A stretch of 64,000 nucleotides of DNA, taken from positions 310,001 through 374,000 of the forward strand of contig NZ_CAMLSE010000002.1 of assembly GCF_946482605.1 (NCBI RefSeq), given 5' to 3'. This stretch comes from an uncultured Dyadobacter sp. GTDB lineage: Bacteria > Bacteroidota > Bacteroidia > Cytophagales > Spirosomataceae. A model generated the notes under the pieces. It saw only the letters and a program-made list of their open reading frames with translations. It was not told the origin of the DNA and ran no database searches. A program made the position numbers and the translations under genes. Below are positions 1 through 7,832 of this stretch, piece after piece (position 1 is the stretch's first letter; every line of letters starts with the position of its first letter).

Positions 1-363
1 GATTGTGCCGTTCTGCATTCTCAAAAAAGACACTGACATGATGTTCATATCTCCTTCGCGTTCCAAAATAACCTCGTCCCTGGCCGACCAGGTTTTGCCG
101 CCGTCAGACGAATACCTACCGGCAAGAAACGCCGGAGCATGGTCATCGGTCGATTCCCCGGTGTAATGGGTATATACAAACAGGATCCTGCCATCCCTGA
201 GCGTGATGAAATCGCCTTCGCTATTCCTCGGATTATTGGTTGCCGGGTTGAGTTGAAGGGCCAGCTCCGGCCGCAGGGATTTGGCGGGTTTCTGACCTAA
301 GCTTTGGTCGGGCATGCAGATCGTGACAAGCATGCATATGCCTAATTGAAATATGCTTTTCAT
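1..363 (-). CDS. sialidase-like BNR-repeat protein, N-terminal part (cut by left edge)
   Basis: An open minus-strand frame runs from an ATG at 361-363 to base 1, giving 121 codons of the N-terminal end of a secreted protein. It begins with a hydrophobic leader (MKSIFQLGICMLVTICM) and shows one Asp-box, SSDGGKTW, plus the motif LRDGRILFVYT, both typical of sialidase/BNR beta-propellers. It lies 40 bp downstream of the BNR gene at 403-1572 on the same strand, so it is probably the last visible gene of that operon and a paralogue of it. The catalytic residues lie outside the window, so hydrolase activity cannot be judged. The rest of the gene lies left of base 1. Confidence 0.75.
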   Translation of the reverse strand, partial: MKSIFQLGICMLVTICMPDQSLGQKPAKSLRPELALQLNPATNNPRNSEGDFITLRDGRILFVYTHYTGESTDDHAPAFLAGRYSSDGGKTWSARDEVILEREGDMNIMSVSFLRMQNGTI

Positions 364-402
364 GGGAATATGATTTGGGTGATGATTATCCGGCGGTCGA
401 AG

Positions 403-1572
403 TCACTTTATGCGAGCGAAATCTTCCTCTAACAATTTCATTTTCAAACCACCCTGCATGGTGGTGATCCATAATTCACCGGGTTTTGCCTCAAAAGCGA
501 ATGGATAGGCAATCCACGACTTGACCCTGTCGACGTTTTGTACTTTGTACGATTTGGCGATCACCTGCGGCGCACTCCATGTTTTCCCGTCGTTCTCCGA
601 AAATGCAATGGAAAGCTCCTCCCTGTGATTGCTGGCGGCTATTTCAGAAAACTGGCCATCGCCGCCCCGGAACGGATAGGTATTCTTACCGAAAGGAAAG
701 CGCCTGTTCCATAGCAGCACCAACCGTCCGCTTTCCATTCTTTTCAGCAGCCCCGGAGCCGAGCTGGCATCGATGGTTGTCGTCCGGATATCTTTCCAGG
801 TAAGTCCCTCATCGTCCGAAAAAGCTTCCCAGAATGTGCCCCAATTGGTTCTCATCAACTGCCATATCCTGCCGTCTCTGAGCTGGGCGATTGTCGATTC
901 CGTTACGCCGCTGTGATCACCCCGGCCTCCCAGATCAATGATGTTCGACCTGGTCCAGTCCTGACCGTCGTTAAAAGAAGTGTAGGTAAGTACGGTATGG
1001 TGGCAAGGGTTATGGCGCATCATCATGGAGGTAAAAACGACATTGCCATTCTGTGTCTCGATGATCGTCCTCACGGCCCCGGTCCAGGTATTATGAAGCT
1101 TTTTTACGTCCTGCCAGGTTTTGCCGCCATCCAAACTTCGCGCAACATAAGTCGGCAGAATCGCCTCGGGGAAATCAGAAATCTCCTTCTGCCATTGCAG
1201 CTTGGTCGCTTCCTTCATATTCATAAAGGCCAGGATCACTACACCGGTTTTTGTTTGAAGCAAAACGCGTTCCCCCGAAATTTTAAACGCCTCCGGCTTG
1301 CTAAAAATCTGATATTCCTGCCACGTCTTGCCTTCATCACGGCTCACGAGGCTTTTTGTCTCATTCACCGTAAGGATATCTCCGTCTTGCAGGCGGATAA
1401 AGGGTCCGGTCTGGTCAAGGCTTTTCAGTTCCTGTGTATTTTTAGGTATCCACAAATCGTTCGAGGTAATGTTTCCTGTTTTGGCATCGAAAACAACATT
1501 CTCCTGCGCCAGAACAAGCGAAACATTGACTGCGAATGCGATCGCCCCCGTTAGCATTTTCTTTATATTCAT
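403..1572 (-). CDS. secreted sialidase-like (BNR/Asp-box) protein
   Basis: 389 residues with an N-terminal signal peptide ending near ALVLAQ-type sequence (residues 1-23). Five Asp-boxes (S-x-D-x-G-x-T-W type) are visible at about residues 77-84, 146-153, 199-206, 252-259 and 325-332, which predicts a six-bladed propeller of the exo-alpha-sialidase superfamily. The family includes GH33 sialidases but also many BNR proteins of other or unknown specificity, so sialic acid as substrate is only a guess. It follows the SusD gene by about 50 bp and precedes a paralogue, so it is likely the enzymatic part of this uptake locus. The start is supported by the signal peptide. Confidence 0.8.
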   Translation of the reverse strand: MNIKKMLTGAIAFAVNVSLVLAQENVVFDAKTGNITSNDLWIPKNTQELKSLDQTGPFIRLQDGDILTVNETKSLVSRDEGKTWQEYQIFSKPEAFKISGERVLLQTKTGVVILAFMNMKEATKLQWQKEISDFPEAILPTYVARSLDGGKTWQDVKKLHNTWTGAVRTIIETQNGNVVFTSMMMRHNPCHHTVLTYTSFNDGQDWTRSNIIDLGGRGDHSGVTESTIAQLRDGRIWQLMRTNWGTFWEAFSDDEGLTWKDIRTTTIDASSAPGLLKRMESGRLVLLWNRRFPFGKNTYPFRGGDGQFSEIAASNHREELSIAFSENDGKTWSAPQVIAKSYKVQNVDRVKSWIAYPFAFEAKPGELWITTMQGGLKMKLLEEDFARIK

Positions 1573-1621
1573 TCTTTCAGATTGTTTGATTATTCAATTC
1601 CGGTACGCTTCGGGCATTTCA

Positions 1622-3103
1622 CTAATTGTACCCGGGATTTTGCTTCACCTTTGATTCCAGACTTAATGTCGACTGAGGAATCGGGAATAACAAAAGGTAA
1701 TCTTTGTCCTCCCTTCCTTTCAATGATGGCACTTTCTCAAAAGCTTTCCCAAAGCGGACCAGATCCCACCAGCGTTTCCCTTCCAAACCCAATTCCAGAA
1801 GCCGCTCTTTCAAAATCGCCTCATCATTCGCCTGCCGGGTTCCCGAAACAAATTGATGGGTTGCAAAATTGGCCTGATAGGCACGTTTCCTGACCAGATT
1901 TATCTCAGCAGCAGGATCCTGACCCAATGCATTTTTCGCTTCCGCTGTCATTAACAACACGTCGGCATACCGGTACACAACATAGTCATCCAGGAACAGC
2001 CGGGCTCCGGCATTGACAAAGCCTCTGAACTTCACATTGAAGGACCCAAAAAACTTACGCGTGCCGGACACCGATGAGTAAATTTCCCTGAATGTGCCAT
2101 TTTTGCGCTGATCATCACTGGTAAACTGGCTGCGGAGCGCTTCGGCAGGCGCCCAGGTATTCAGCCCGGCAGCAACGCCCAAAGCAGCCGACGTCTCGCC
2201 GTCCATGTCCGCAGGTATGTACGTGGCCGGAAAGTACATGTTGGCATAGTCATTGTCGGTCACCTCATTTTGTTTGAAGTTAACCGCCAACAGTATTTCC
2301 TTGTTGCCCTTATTGGCATACTCGAAAATACTGCTGTACTGATCGAGCAATGCGACATCTGCCGTTTTCACTTCATTCAGCGCTTCCAAAGCCGTTGTCA
2401 GGTCCGCCTGTCCGCCGTTCAGACGTTTGGCTGTCCACAAATAAACGTCTCCTTTCAGCGAGAGCAATGCGGGCTTCGACCACATGTTTCGCCCTGCTGC
2501 AAAAGCATTGCCCGGAAAAAGTGCCTGCGCCTGCCCGATGTCCTTTTTGATCAGGTCAAACACAGCTTCCACCGGAGATCGCTCCTTTTGAATTGCTTCG
2601 GGACTAAAATCTTCTGTCGGATCCAAAACAATCGGAAGTGCCCCCCAGGTTTTTACCATGCAGAAGTACACGTAGGCCCGCATCGCGTGGGCTTGCGCCA
2701 GAACATTGTTCTTAGAGGTTTCCGATGCAAACGCAATGCCCGGGACATATTTGAGGATCAAATTGGCGTGATGCACAATGGTGTACAACCCTTGCCAGTT
2801 GGGGCCGGCGTTGGTTGCATTAAGCTGATTCAGATAGTATGTATCGCGGCCATCCAGCCCTTGCACACCACTTCCCACGGTTTCACTTCTGGCCTCTCCC
2901 AGCAAGAACAAATTTTTAGCAGCCTGCGCCCGTAAGGTAACATACATGCCATTTAACCCACCGGTGGCATTGTCTTCGGTCTTCCAGAAAGATGCGTTGC
3001 TGATTACACTCGTGGGCTTTAAGTCAAGACTATCGCTGCACGATGCCATGAAAATGGCCAGGACCGCTATTTTCAGGTGGATGGATTTTGTGATCGATTT
3101 CAT
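1622..3103 (-). CDS. SusD/RagB-type nutrient-binding outer-membrane lipoprotein
   Basis: 493 residues. A lipoprotein signal ends at IFMASC (Cys22), followed by the usual SusD opening DSLDLKPTSVISNASFW and TPR-like helices. The C-terminal half carries the typical RagB stretches ADVLLMTAEAKNALG, EINLVRKRAY and LLELGLEGKRWWDLVRFGK. SusD proteins sit on the outer leaflet as a lid over the SusC barrel and capture oligosaccharides. The gene begins 13 bp after the SusC stop, so the pair is co-transcribed, and the BNR gene follows. Ligand cannot be read from the sequence. Confidence 0.95.
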   Translation of the reverse strand: MKSITKSIHLKIAVLAIFMASCSDSLDLKPTSVISNASFWKTEDNATGGLNGMYVTLRAQAAKNLFLLGEARSETVGSGVQGLDGRDTYYLNQLNATNAGPNWQGLYTIVHHANLILKYVPGIAFASETSKNNVLAQAHAMRAYVYFCMVKTWGALPIVLDPTEDFSPEAIQKERSPVEAVFDLIKKDIGQAQALFPGNAFAAGRNMWSKPALLSLKGDVYLWTAKRLNGGQADLTTALEALNEVKTADVALLDQYSSIFEYANKGNKEILLAVNFKQNEVTDNDYANMYFPATYIPADMDGETSAALGVAAGLNTWAPAEALRSQFTSDDQRKNGTFREIYSSVSGTRKFFGSFNVKFRGFVNAGARLFLDDYVVYRYADVLLMTAEAKNALGQDPAAEINLVRKRAYQANFATHQFVSGTRQANDEAILKERLLELGLEGKRWWDLVRFGKAFEKVPSLKGREDKDYLLLFPIPQSTLSLESKVKQNPGYN

Positions 3104-3116
3104 ATTTGGTCAATTG

Positions 3117-6100
3117 TCAGAAAGAAACATTAACTCCGAAAATAATTGTACGCGGGATCGGATACCTGCCCCGATCGGTCCCACCGTCCTCAGGGTTCAA
3201 CCCCTTATACTTGGTGAGATAGCCCAGATTATTTGCAGTGAGGTTAAGCCTGAGATTACCTACTTTCACTTTGCTCAAAAGGCTCTTGGGCAAATCGTAG
3301 CTTAAAGTGACTTCCCTGAGGCACAGGAAATCGCCGGATTCATAGTACATGGAATTTGATCCGTTGGCCGACAATGCGCCTCTGAAAACATTGTTCTGAG
3401 CATTCTGGTCCGCCCAGTAGTATTTGGGAATGTCGGTGATGTCCCCGGGCTGTTTCCAGGATTTCAATGCTTCCTTGGATATGGCCACGTCGCCCTGGAA
3501 CTGCCCGATCATCTGTGCCCGCGGGTAGTTGAAAATCGTGTGTCCGGTTGTATAGTCCATTCTCATAAACAGATTGATGCCTTTATAAGTCAATGAGTTT
3601 GAAAAACCTCCTGTCCAAACCGGATAGGGATTACCCACATACACCCTGTCGGTAGCATCAATAATGCCGTTCCCGTCTGCATCGAGCCATTTGACATCGC
3701 CGCCATACTTGGTTTTGTTTGCTCTTGAAATCAGATTATCCACCGGTGCGGTTGACGCTTCTTCGTCCGTCGCATAGATGCCGAGCTGCTTGTAGGAAAA
3801 CATATCCCCGACTCGTCCGCCTTCCTGAAGGCCCCCTTTCCAGGTGAGCGCCCCCAGTTTTTCATCCCAGATCTGTACACCTCCGATACGATTATTTTCA
3901 TTCAGGTTGTCAGGCAGCCTGAGTATCTTCTGTTTGGTTTTCGCCGCATTGAACGAAACGACCCATTGAACGGGAGACGATGCGGGCAGGACAGCAGCCC
4001 TTATTTCCAGCTCGATCCCCCTGTTTTCCAGGCTCCCCAAATTCGTGCTCACGGCAGCAAAGCCGGTAGACTCAGGCAAACTCAGATTCGTAATCAGGTT
4101 ATCGGTTACCCGGCGGTAGTAGTCAAACAGAATGCTGATCCGGTTGTCTATCAAACCGATATCCGTCCCCAGATCGATGGTTTTCGACCGCTCCCATTGC
4201 AGGTTGGGGTTGGGCAGGACGGTGTTGGTGATACCTGCATTCCCATTGTACTGTGAACCGACACTATACTGTCCCTGTGACTGAAAATCGCCCAGGCCAC
4301 TGATATTTCCATTGATCCCATAGCTTGCCCGAAGTTTTAACCGAAGCAGGTTTTCGGGAATATTTTTCCAAAATTCTTCCCTGTGAACATTCCAGCCCGC
4401 GGATACGCCCGGGAAAATACCCCACTGATGGGTAGAGCCCAGATTGGAAGCACCGTCGTATCTCGCACTCAAAGACACGAGGTATTTTCCATTGTAATCA
4501 TAGTTGATCCTCGAAAAATAGCCGACCAGCACCTGCTGGCTTTCCGATCCCGATACGGAGACGGGTACGGCAGACGCGTTCAAAGTCGGGATCAAATCCG
4601 AGGAAGCGCCCTGACCGGCAGCGTACAAACTCAGCGTGTCTCTCTGAAAAAACGATAAACCCACTTTTGCGTCCAGGTTATGCCCATTTCCAAAGGATTT
4701 GCCGTAAGACAACACCGCGTCCGCCTGGTATTGCGTGCGCTTGCCATATGCCCCCGTCGCCGAACGGGTGGCTATATACGACGTAGGTCCGTTGTAATAT
4801 GCCTGCTGAAACGACCGACTGTCACCATTGGTTTTATAAATGGACAATTGCGGATCAAATGATAAACCCGGCAGGATTTCCCAATGGCTGCCGAGGGCCA
4901 GCGACAAGTTATCCGTACTGTTTTTACCCTTTAACTTATCCAGGTGATAAGCGGGGTTCCCGATAGACTGACCTAATCCCGGAGCCAGCGAACCGTCCTC
5001 GTAGGCATATTTGGTTGTGGGAGCCACTCCTATGGACCTCTCAAAGATGCTGTTGTTTGAAAAAAGCTGGTTATTGCCGGAGTTGGAGTACATCATCCTT
5101 GCGAAGAATTTCAGTTTGTCGTTGACTTTCAGATCTCCGTTCAGATCAAAGGTCAGCCTGTTGTATTTCGTTGCGATGGCAATGCCCTCCGCTTTCAAAT
5201 AGCCCAAACCAGCATTGAAAGTGGCCTTTTCACTGCCTCCGGAAAGAGAGACGTGGTGATTTTGGGACACGCCGGTGCGGAATAGTACATCCTGAAAATC
5301 CGTCCCCTGGTAAATGATCGTCTTGGCAGGATCAAGCGGATCGGGCATGCTTTTCCAGCCCTCATTGAGCTTATGCTTATTCGCATCGGTCAGCAGCTGA
5401 GTGGTGTATGCCGTGTTCTTGGTCAGGTCATTTCCTGTTCCAAAACCCATGCTCCCAGTCAGGTACGTCAGGTACGCAGCGTTTCCCGACACCTGTGAGG
5501 TCGCGACAATCCCTTTTCTTTGATAATTGATATAGTCCTCGGCAGATGCCAGGTCATACCCCTTTCCCAGCCGGGAAAACGAATGGTTGTATTGATAAGA
5601 TATTCTCACCTTGCCTGCTTTTCCGGATTTGGTTGTCAGAATAACTACGCCGTTAGAAGCCCGCGCACCGTAAATGGCCGTCGATGCCGCATCCTTCAAC
5701 ACCTGCATCGATTCAATCTCCTCCGAACTGATATCATTCATATTAGGCCTGATTACGCCGTCGATGACATACAGGGGTACCGCTCCATTGGGGTTATTGA
5801 TCGAAGTTCCTCCCCGCAGGATCACGCGCGGAGCTGCTCCCGGTTGCCCGGAAGTACTCTGCACCCGCACACCCGCTGTGCTACCCTGAAGAGCCGATGC
5901 CGCATTTGCGTAGGGAACATTTTCTAAAACTTTGTTGTCCAGCTTGGAAATCGCCGAGGTGACCGTTTCCCGGGATTGTGACCCATAACCGATCACCACT
6001 ACTTCATCCAGACTTTTCTGGTCCGGCTTTAAAAAAACATCTACCTCACTCTGTGCGCCAAGTAATACTTCCTGGCTTTCATAACCGACAAAACTGAAAA

Positions 6101-6329
6101 TTAACGTTTGGCCAGCATTCGCATTGATCATATACCGCCCCTCCGCGTCCGTGTTCGCGCCCAGCTGTGTCCCCTTGACTACAACGGTAACAAATGGCAT
6201 AACGGCCTTATCCTCGCCTGACCTGACTACACCTTTGATCTGTTGCTGCGCATGCACCCGGTGATTTATTCCCATGCATAACATAAGCAAAAAGATGATT
6301 GGCCAATACGGCCCCGACCTAGTTTTCAT
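3117..6329 (-). CDS. SusC/RagA-type TonB-dependent receptor (no STN domain)
   Basis: I place the start at the ATG at 6327-6329, because the protein then opens with a proper signal peptide (MKTRSGPYWPII to HRVHAQ); the frame is open further up to 6383 but adds 18 unlikely residues. A carboxypeptidase-regulatory-like domain (IKGVVRSG to FSFVGYESQEV) is followed by the TonB box region DEVVVIGYGSQ, a plug with the conserved LRGGTSINNPNGAVPLYVID-type loop, and a 22-strand barrel ending in IIFGVNVSF. There is no STN domain, which fits the absence of an ECF sigma/FecR pair at this locus. A GntR operator overlaps its promoter. Confidence 0.95.
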   Translation of the reverse strand: MKTRSGPYWPIIFLLMLCMGINHRVHAQQQIKGVVRSGEDKAVMPFVTVVVKGTQLGANTDAEGRYMINANAGQTLIFSFVGYESQEVLLGAQSEVDVFLKPDQKSLDEVVVIGYGSQSRETVTSAISKLDNKVLENVPYANAASALQGSTAGVRVQSTSGQPGAAPRVILRGGTSINNPNGAVPLYVIDGVIRPNMNDISSEEIESMQVLKDAASTAIYGARASNGVVILTTKSGKAGKVRISYQYNHSFSRLGKGYDLASAEDYINYQRKGIVATSQVSGNAAYLTYLTGSMGFGTGNDLTKNTAYTTQLLTDANKHKLNEGWKSMPDPLDPAKTIIYQGTDFQDVLFRTGVSQNHHVSLSGGSEKATFNAGLGYLKAEGIAIATKYNRLTFDLNGDLKVNDKLKFFARMMYSNSGNNQLFSNNSIFERSIGVAPTTKYAYEDGSLAPGLGQSIGNPAYHLDKLKGKNSTDNLSLALGSHWEILPGLSFDPQLSIYKTNGDSRSFQQAYYNGPTSYIATRSATGAYGKRTQYQADAVLSYGKSFGNGHNLDAKVGLSFFQRDTLSLYAAGQGASSDLIPTLNASAVPVSVSGSESQQVLVGYFSRINYDYNGKYLVSLSARYDGASNLGSTHQWGIFPGVSAGWNVHREEFWKNIPENLLRLKLRASYGINGNISGLGDFQSQGQYSVGSQYNGNAGITNTVLPNPNLQWERSKTIDLGTDIGLIDNRISILFDYYRRVTDNLITNLSLPESTGFAAVSTNLGSLENRGIELEIRAAVLPASSPVQWVVSFNAAKTKQKILRLPDNLNENNRIGGVQIWDEKLGALTWKGGLQEGGRVGDMFSYKQLGIYATDEEASTAPVDNLISRANKTKYGGDVKWLDADGNGIIDATDRVYVGNPYPVWTGGFSNSLTYKGINLFMRMDYTTGHTIFNYPRAQMIGQFQGDVAISKEALKSWKQPGDITDIPKYYWADQNAQNNVFRGALSANGSNSMYYESGDFLCLREVTLSYDLPKSLLSKVKVGNLRLNLTANNLGYLTKYKGLNPEDGGTDRGRYPIPRTIIFGVNVSF

Positions 6330-6400
6330 ACATATAGAGGTTAATTCATGAAATTTTATATTACTAATATTCGCAGCGGGCAAATTATCTTCCTATTTTT

Positions 6401-6415
6401 ATTTGTAGGACAAAT
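6401..6415. promoter_or_regulatory. GntR/FadR-type operator between susC and gntR
   Basis: A perfect inverted repeat, ATTTGT-AGG-ACAAAT. Its core TTGTAGGACAA fits the TNGTNNNACNA consensus of FadR-subfamily GntR regulators exactly. It overlaps the susC -7 box, so binding by the adjacent GntR protein would block susC transcription. The palindrome is seen directly; the binding protein is inferred from adjacency. Confidence 0.7.
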
Positions 6416-6418
6416 GTA
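6411..6418 (-). promoter_or_regulatory. susC promoter, -7 box
   Basis: On the minus strand this reads TACATTTG, an exact match to the Bacteroidota -7 consensus TAnnTTTG, about 80 bp before the susC start. The expected -33 element is weak (a CATTTT-like stretch). It overlaps the operator at 6401-6415. Confidence 0.55.
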
Positions 6419-6442
6419 ATGATACTATTTTAATATAAAATG

Positions 6443-6475
6443 TTTGTACTAAAAAAATATAAAATGTTACATTTG
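6443..6475 (+). promoter_or_regulatory. gntR promoter
   Basis: TTTG at 6443-6446, a 21-base spacer and TACATTTG at 6468-6475 fit the Bacteroidota primary sigma promoter. A 12-bp exact direct repeat (ATATAAAATGTT at 6433-6444 and 6457-6468, 24 bp apart) covers both elements and may be a second regulator contact. The promoter makes a GTG start at 6475 implausible for the GntR gene and supports the ATG at 6511. Confidence 0.6.
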
Positions 6476-6510
6476 TGGCTCATGAAATCTACATTAAAGT
6501 ATCACGCACA

Positions 6511-7194
6511 ATGCTTGGACCGCTTGAAAGCTTATCTCTGACCGATAGGGTTGAAAACATCCTGCGCGTATATTTCCAGGAGAGCGCGTTCAAGCCTGGG
6601 GATGCGCTGCCGAACGAAATGGAGATGGCTCAAAAACTGAATGTAAGCCGGAATGTGGTTCGGGAGGCATTAAGTCGCCTGCGAATGCTCGGGATGATAG
6701 AAGCCAGGCCCAGGAAGGGAATGGTTATGTCCCAGCCAGACCTTTTGACCGGAATGGAAAAGGTCCTGAATCCTTTTATACTGGGCGATGAAAATTTGCA
6801 GAACATATTCGAATTGCGACTTATTCTGGAAATGGGCATCTCCGAGTTCTTATTTGCGCGCAAAACGGATCAAGACATTGAGGAGCTAGAGGCGATAGTC
6901 GAAAGACAGAGCAACGACTTCGAGGCGACCAAAGAGGAAGAGATTGCTTTTCACGGAAAACTGTATGAGATGACCGGCAATGACACCCTCAAAAGGTTTC
7001 AGATTTTGCTCATGCCGGTTTTCAATCATGTATTTACCGACTACTACCGGGAAAAAGTTCATCTGGACGTGCCTGACCCTGTTACGCATAGAGATTTGGT
7101 CAACGTGATCAAAGAGGGTACATCTGATGAATTCAGGCAGGCGATTTTCAAACATCTGGAGCCGTATTTCCGAACGTCTCTTACGAATAGGTAG
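6511..7194 (+). CDS. GntR-family (FadR/FCD subfamily) transcriptional regulator
   Basis: 227 residues from the ATG at 6511; the frame is open to a GTG at 6475, but that codon lies inside the -7 box. The N-terminal winged helix includes FKPGDALPNEMEMAQKLNVS and RNVVREALSRLRMLGMIEARPRKG, the GntR signature. The C-terminal half is an all-helical FCD ligand domain (NIFELRLILEMGISEF, IAFHGKLYEMTGN), which in this family binds a small acid or sugar acid, often with a metal held by Asp/His residues. It is divergent from the SusC/SusD/BNR genes and probably represses them until a breakdown product is present; the operator at 6401-6415 fits this. Confidence 0.9.
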   Translation: MLGPLESLSLTDRVENILRVYFQESAFKPGDALPNEMEMAQKLNVSRNVVREALSRLRMLGMIEARPRKGMVMSQPDLLTGMEKVLNPFILGDENLQNIFELRLILEMGISEFLFARKTDQDIEELEAIVERQSNDFEATKEEEIAFHGKLYEMTGNDTLKRFQILLMPVFNHVFTDYYREKVHLDVPDPVTHRDLVNVIKEGTSDEFRQAIFKHLEPYFRTSLTNR

Positions 7195-7313
7195 CATAGT
7201 CGTAAGGAAAACCGCTGCCGGCGATACCCGCCTCCGTAGCAAGTGGATGCATGTTTGCGAACGCTCCTACGGACCTCGTTCTCTCTCCCAGGACGGTGTC
7301 TTGAAAAGCGCCG

Positions 7314-7532
7314 ATGTTCAATTCCAATGTAGGCTACCGCCGCTACAACTTGCGCACCAACCTCGATATTCAGGTGACCCCAATGCTCAGCGTGCAGCTG
7401 GATATGGGCGGGCGCATTGAAGACCGGCGCGAACCCAGCGCATTCCACCGTGCATTTAAGAGCTGGACTAAAACCACTCCCGCCCAGAAAAAAAACGAAA
7501 TTGTGAAATTTGCTGAAGTAATGCTTGACTGA
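7314..7532 (+). pseudogene. susC/TonB-receptor fragment joined to unrelated sequence
   Basis: The first 40 or so residues (NVGYRRYNLRTNLDIQVTP then MLSVQLDMGGRIEDR) match the region after the plug of SusC receptors, where Y-x-R-x-N-x-R-T-N-x-D precedes the strand L-x-L-x-L-x-G-R. No plug lies upstream (an in-frame stop is at 7302-7304) and no barrel follows. The last 30 residues (FKSWTKTTPAQKKNEIVKF) do not belong to a SusC protein and are unrecognised. I read this as a relic left by recombination between neighbouring uptake loci. Confidence 0.5.
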
Positions 7533-7596
7533 GCCGGACAGGTGTATCAGATTGAGTACATTACGCGTATGTTAGTTCAGGCCGAAATAAAAGAAG

Positions 7597-7650
7597 GTTT
7601 AACAACCTTTCGTTCAAAAATCGCTGTTTTCAAACGAAAGGTTGTTAAAC
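7597..7650. repeat. 18-bp perfect inverted repeat (strong hairpin)
   Basis: Arms at 7597-7614 and 7633-7650 are exact reverse complements (GTTTAACAACCTTTCGTT) with an 18-base loop. It lies between the converging gntR and rhamnosidase genes and next to the susC scrap. It has no T-run on either side, so it is either a two-way terminator of unusual form or the remains of a mobile element. Nothing else recognisable was found in 7195-7832. Confidence 0.6.
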
Positions 7651-7832
7651 GTTCCGGGCGGCGATCGCCACCCCGGACCAGATCCGACAGACGCTGAACA
7701 CGAGCCCTTCAAGCTTCCAACACCTTTCGGACTTGATCATAGCCCATCGCCGGCAAACGTATCAACTCTTTGACCTCCAATGCGGTGTGAGCTACCCGGC
7801 AACGTATATTTTTGTTTATTAAAACAACATCA

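Noticed and set aside
913..1554. Long plus-strand frame opposite the BNR gene
   Set aside because: It is the complement of a clear Asp-box protein and has no domain of its own; the same applies to other long frames opposite SusC, the rhamnosidase, the kinase and the TonB receptors.
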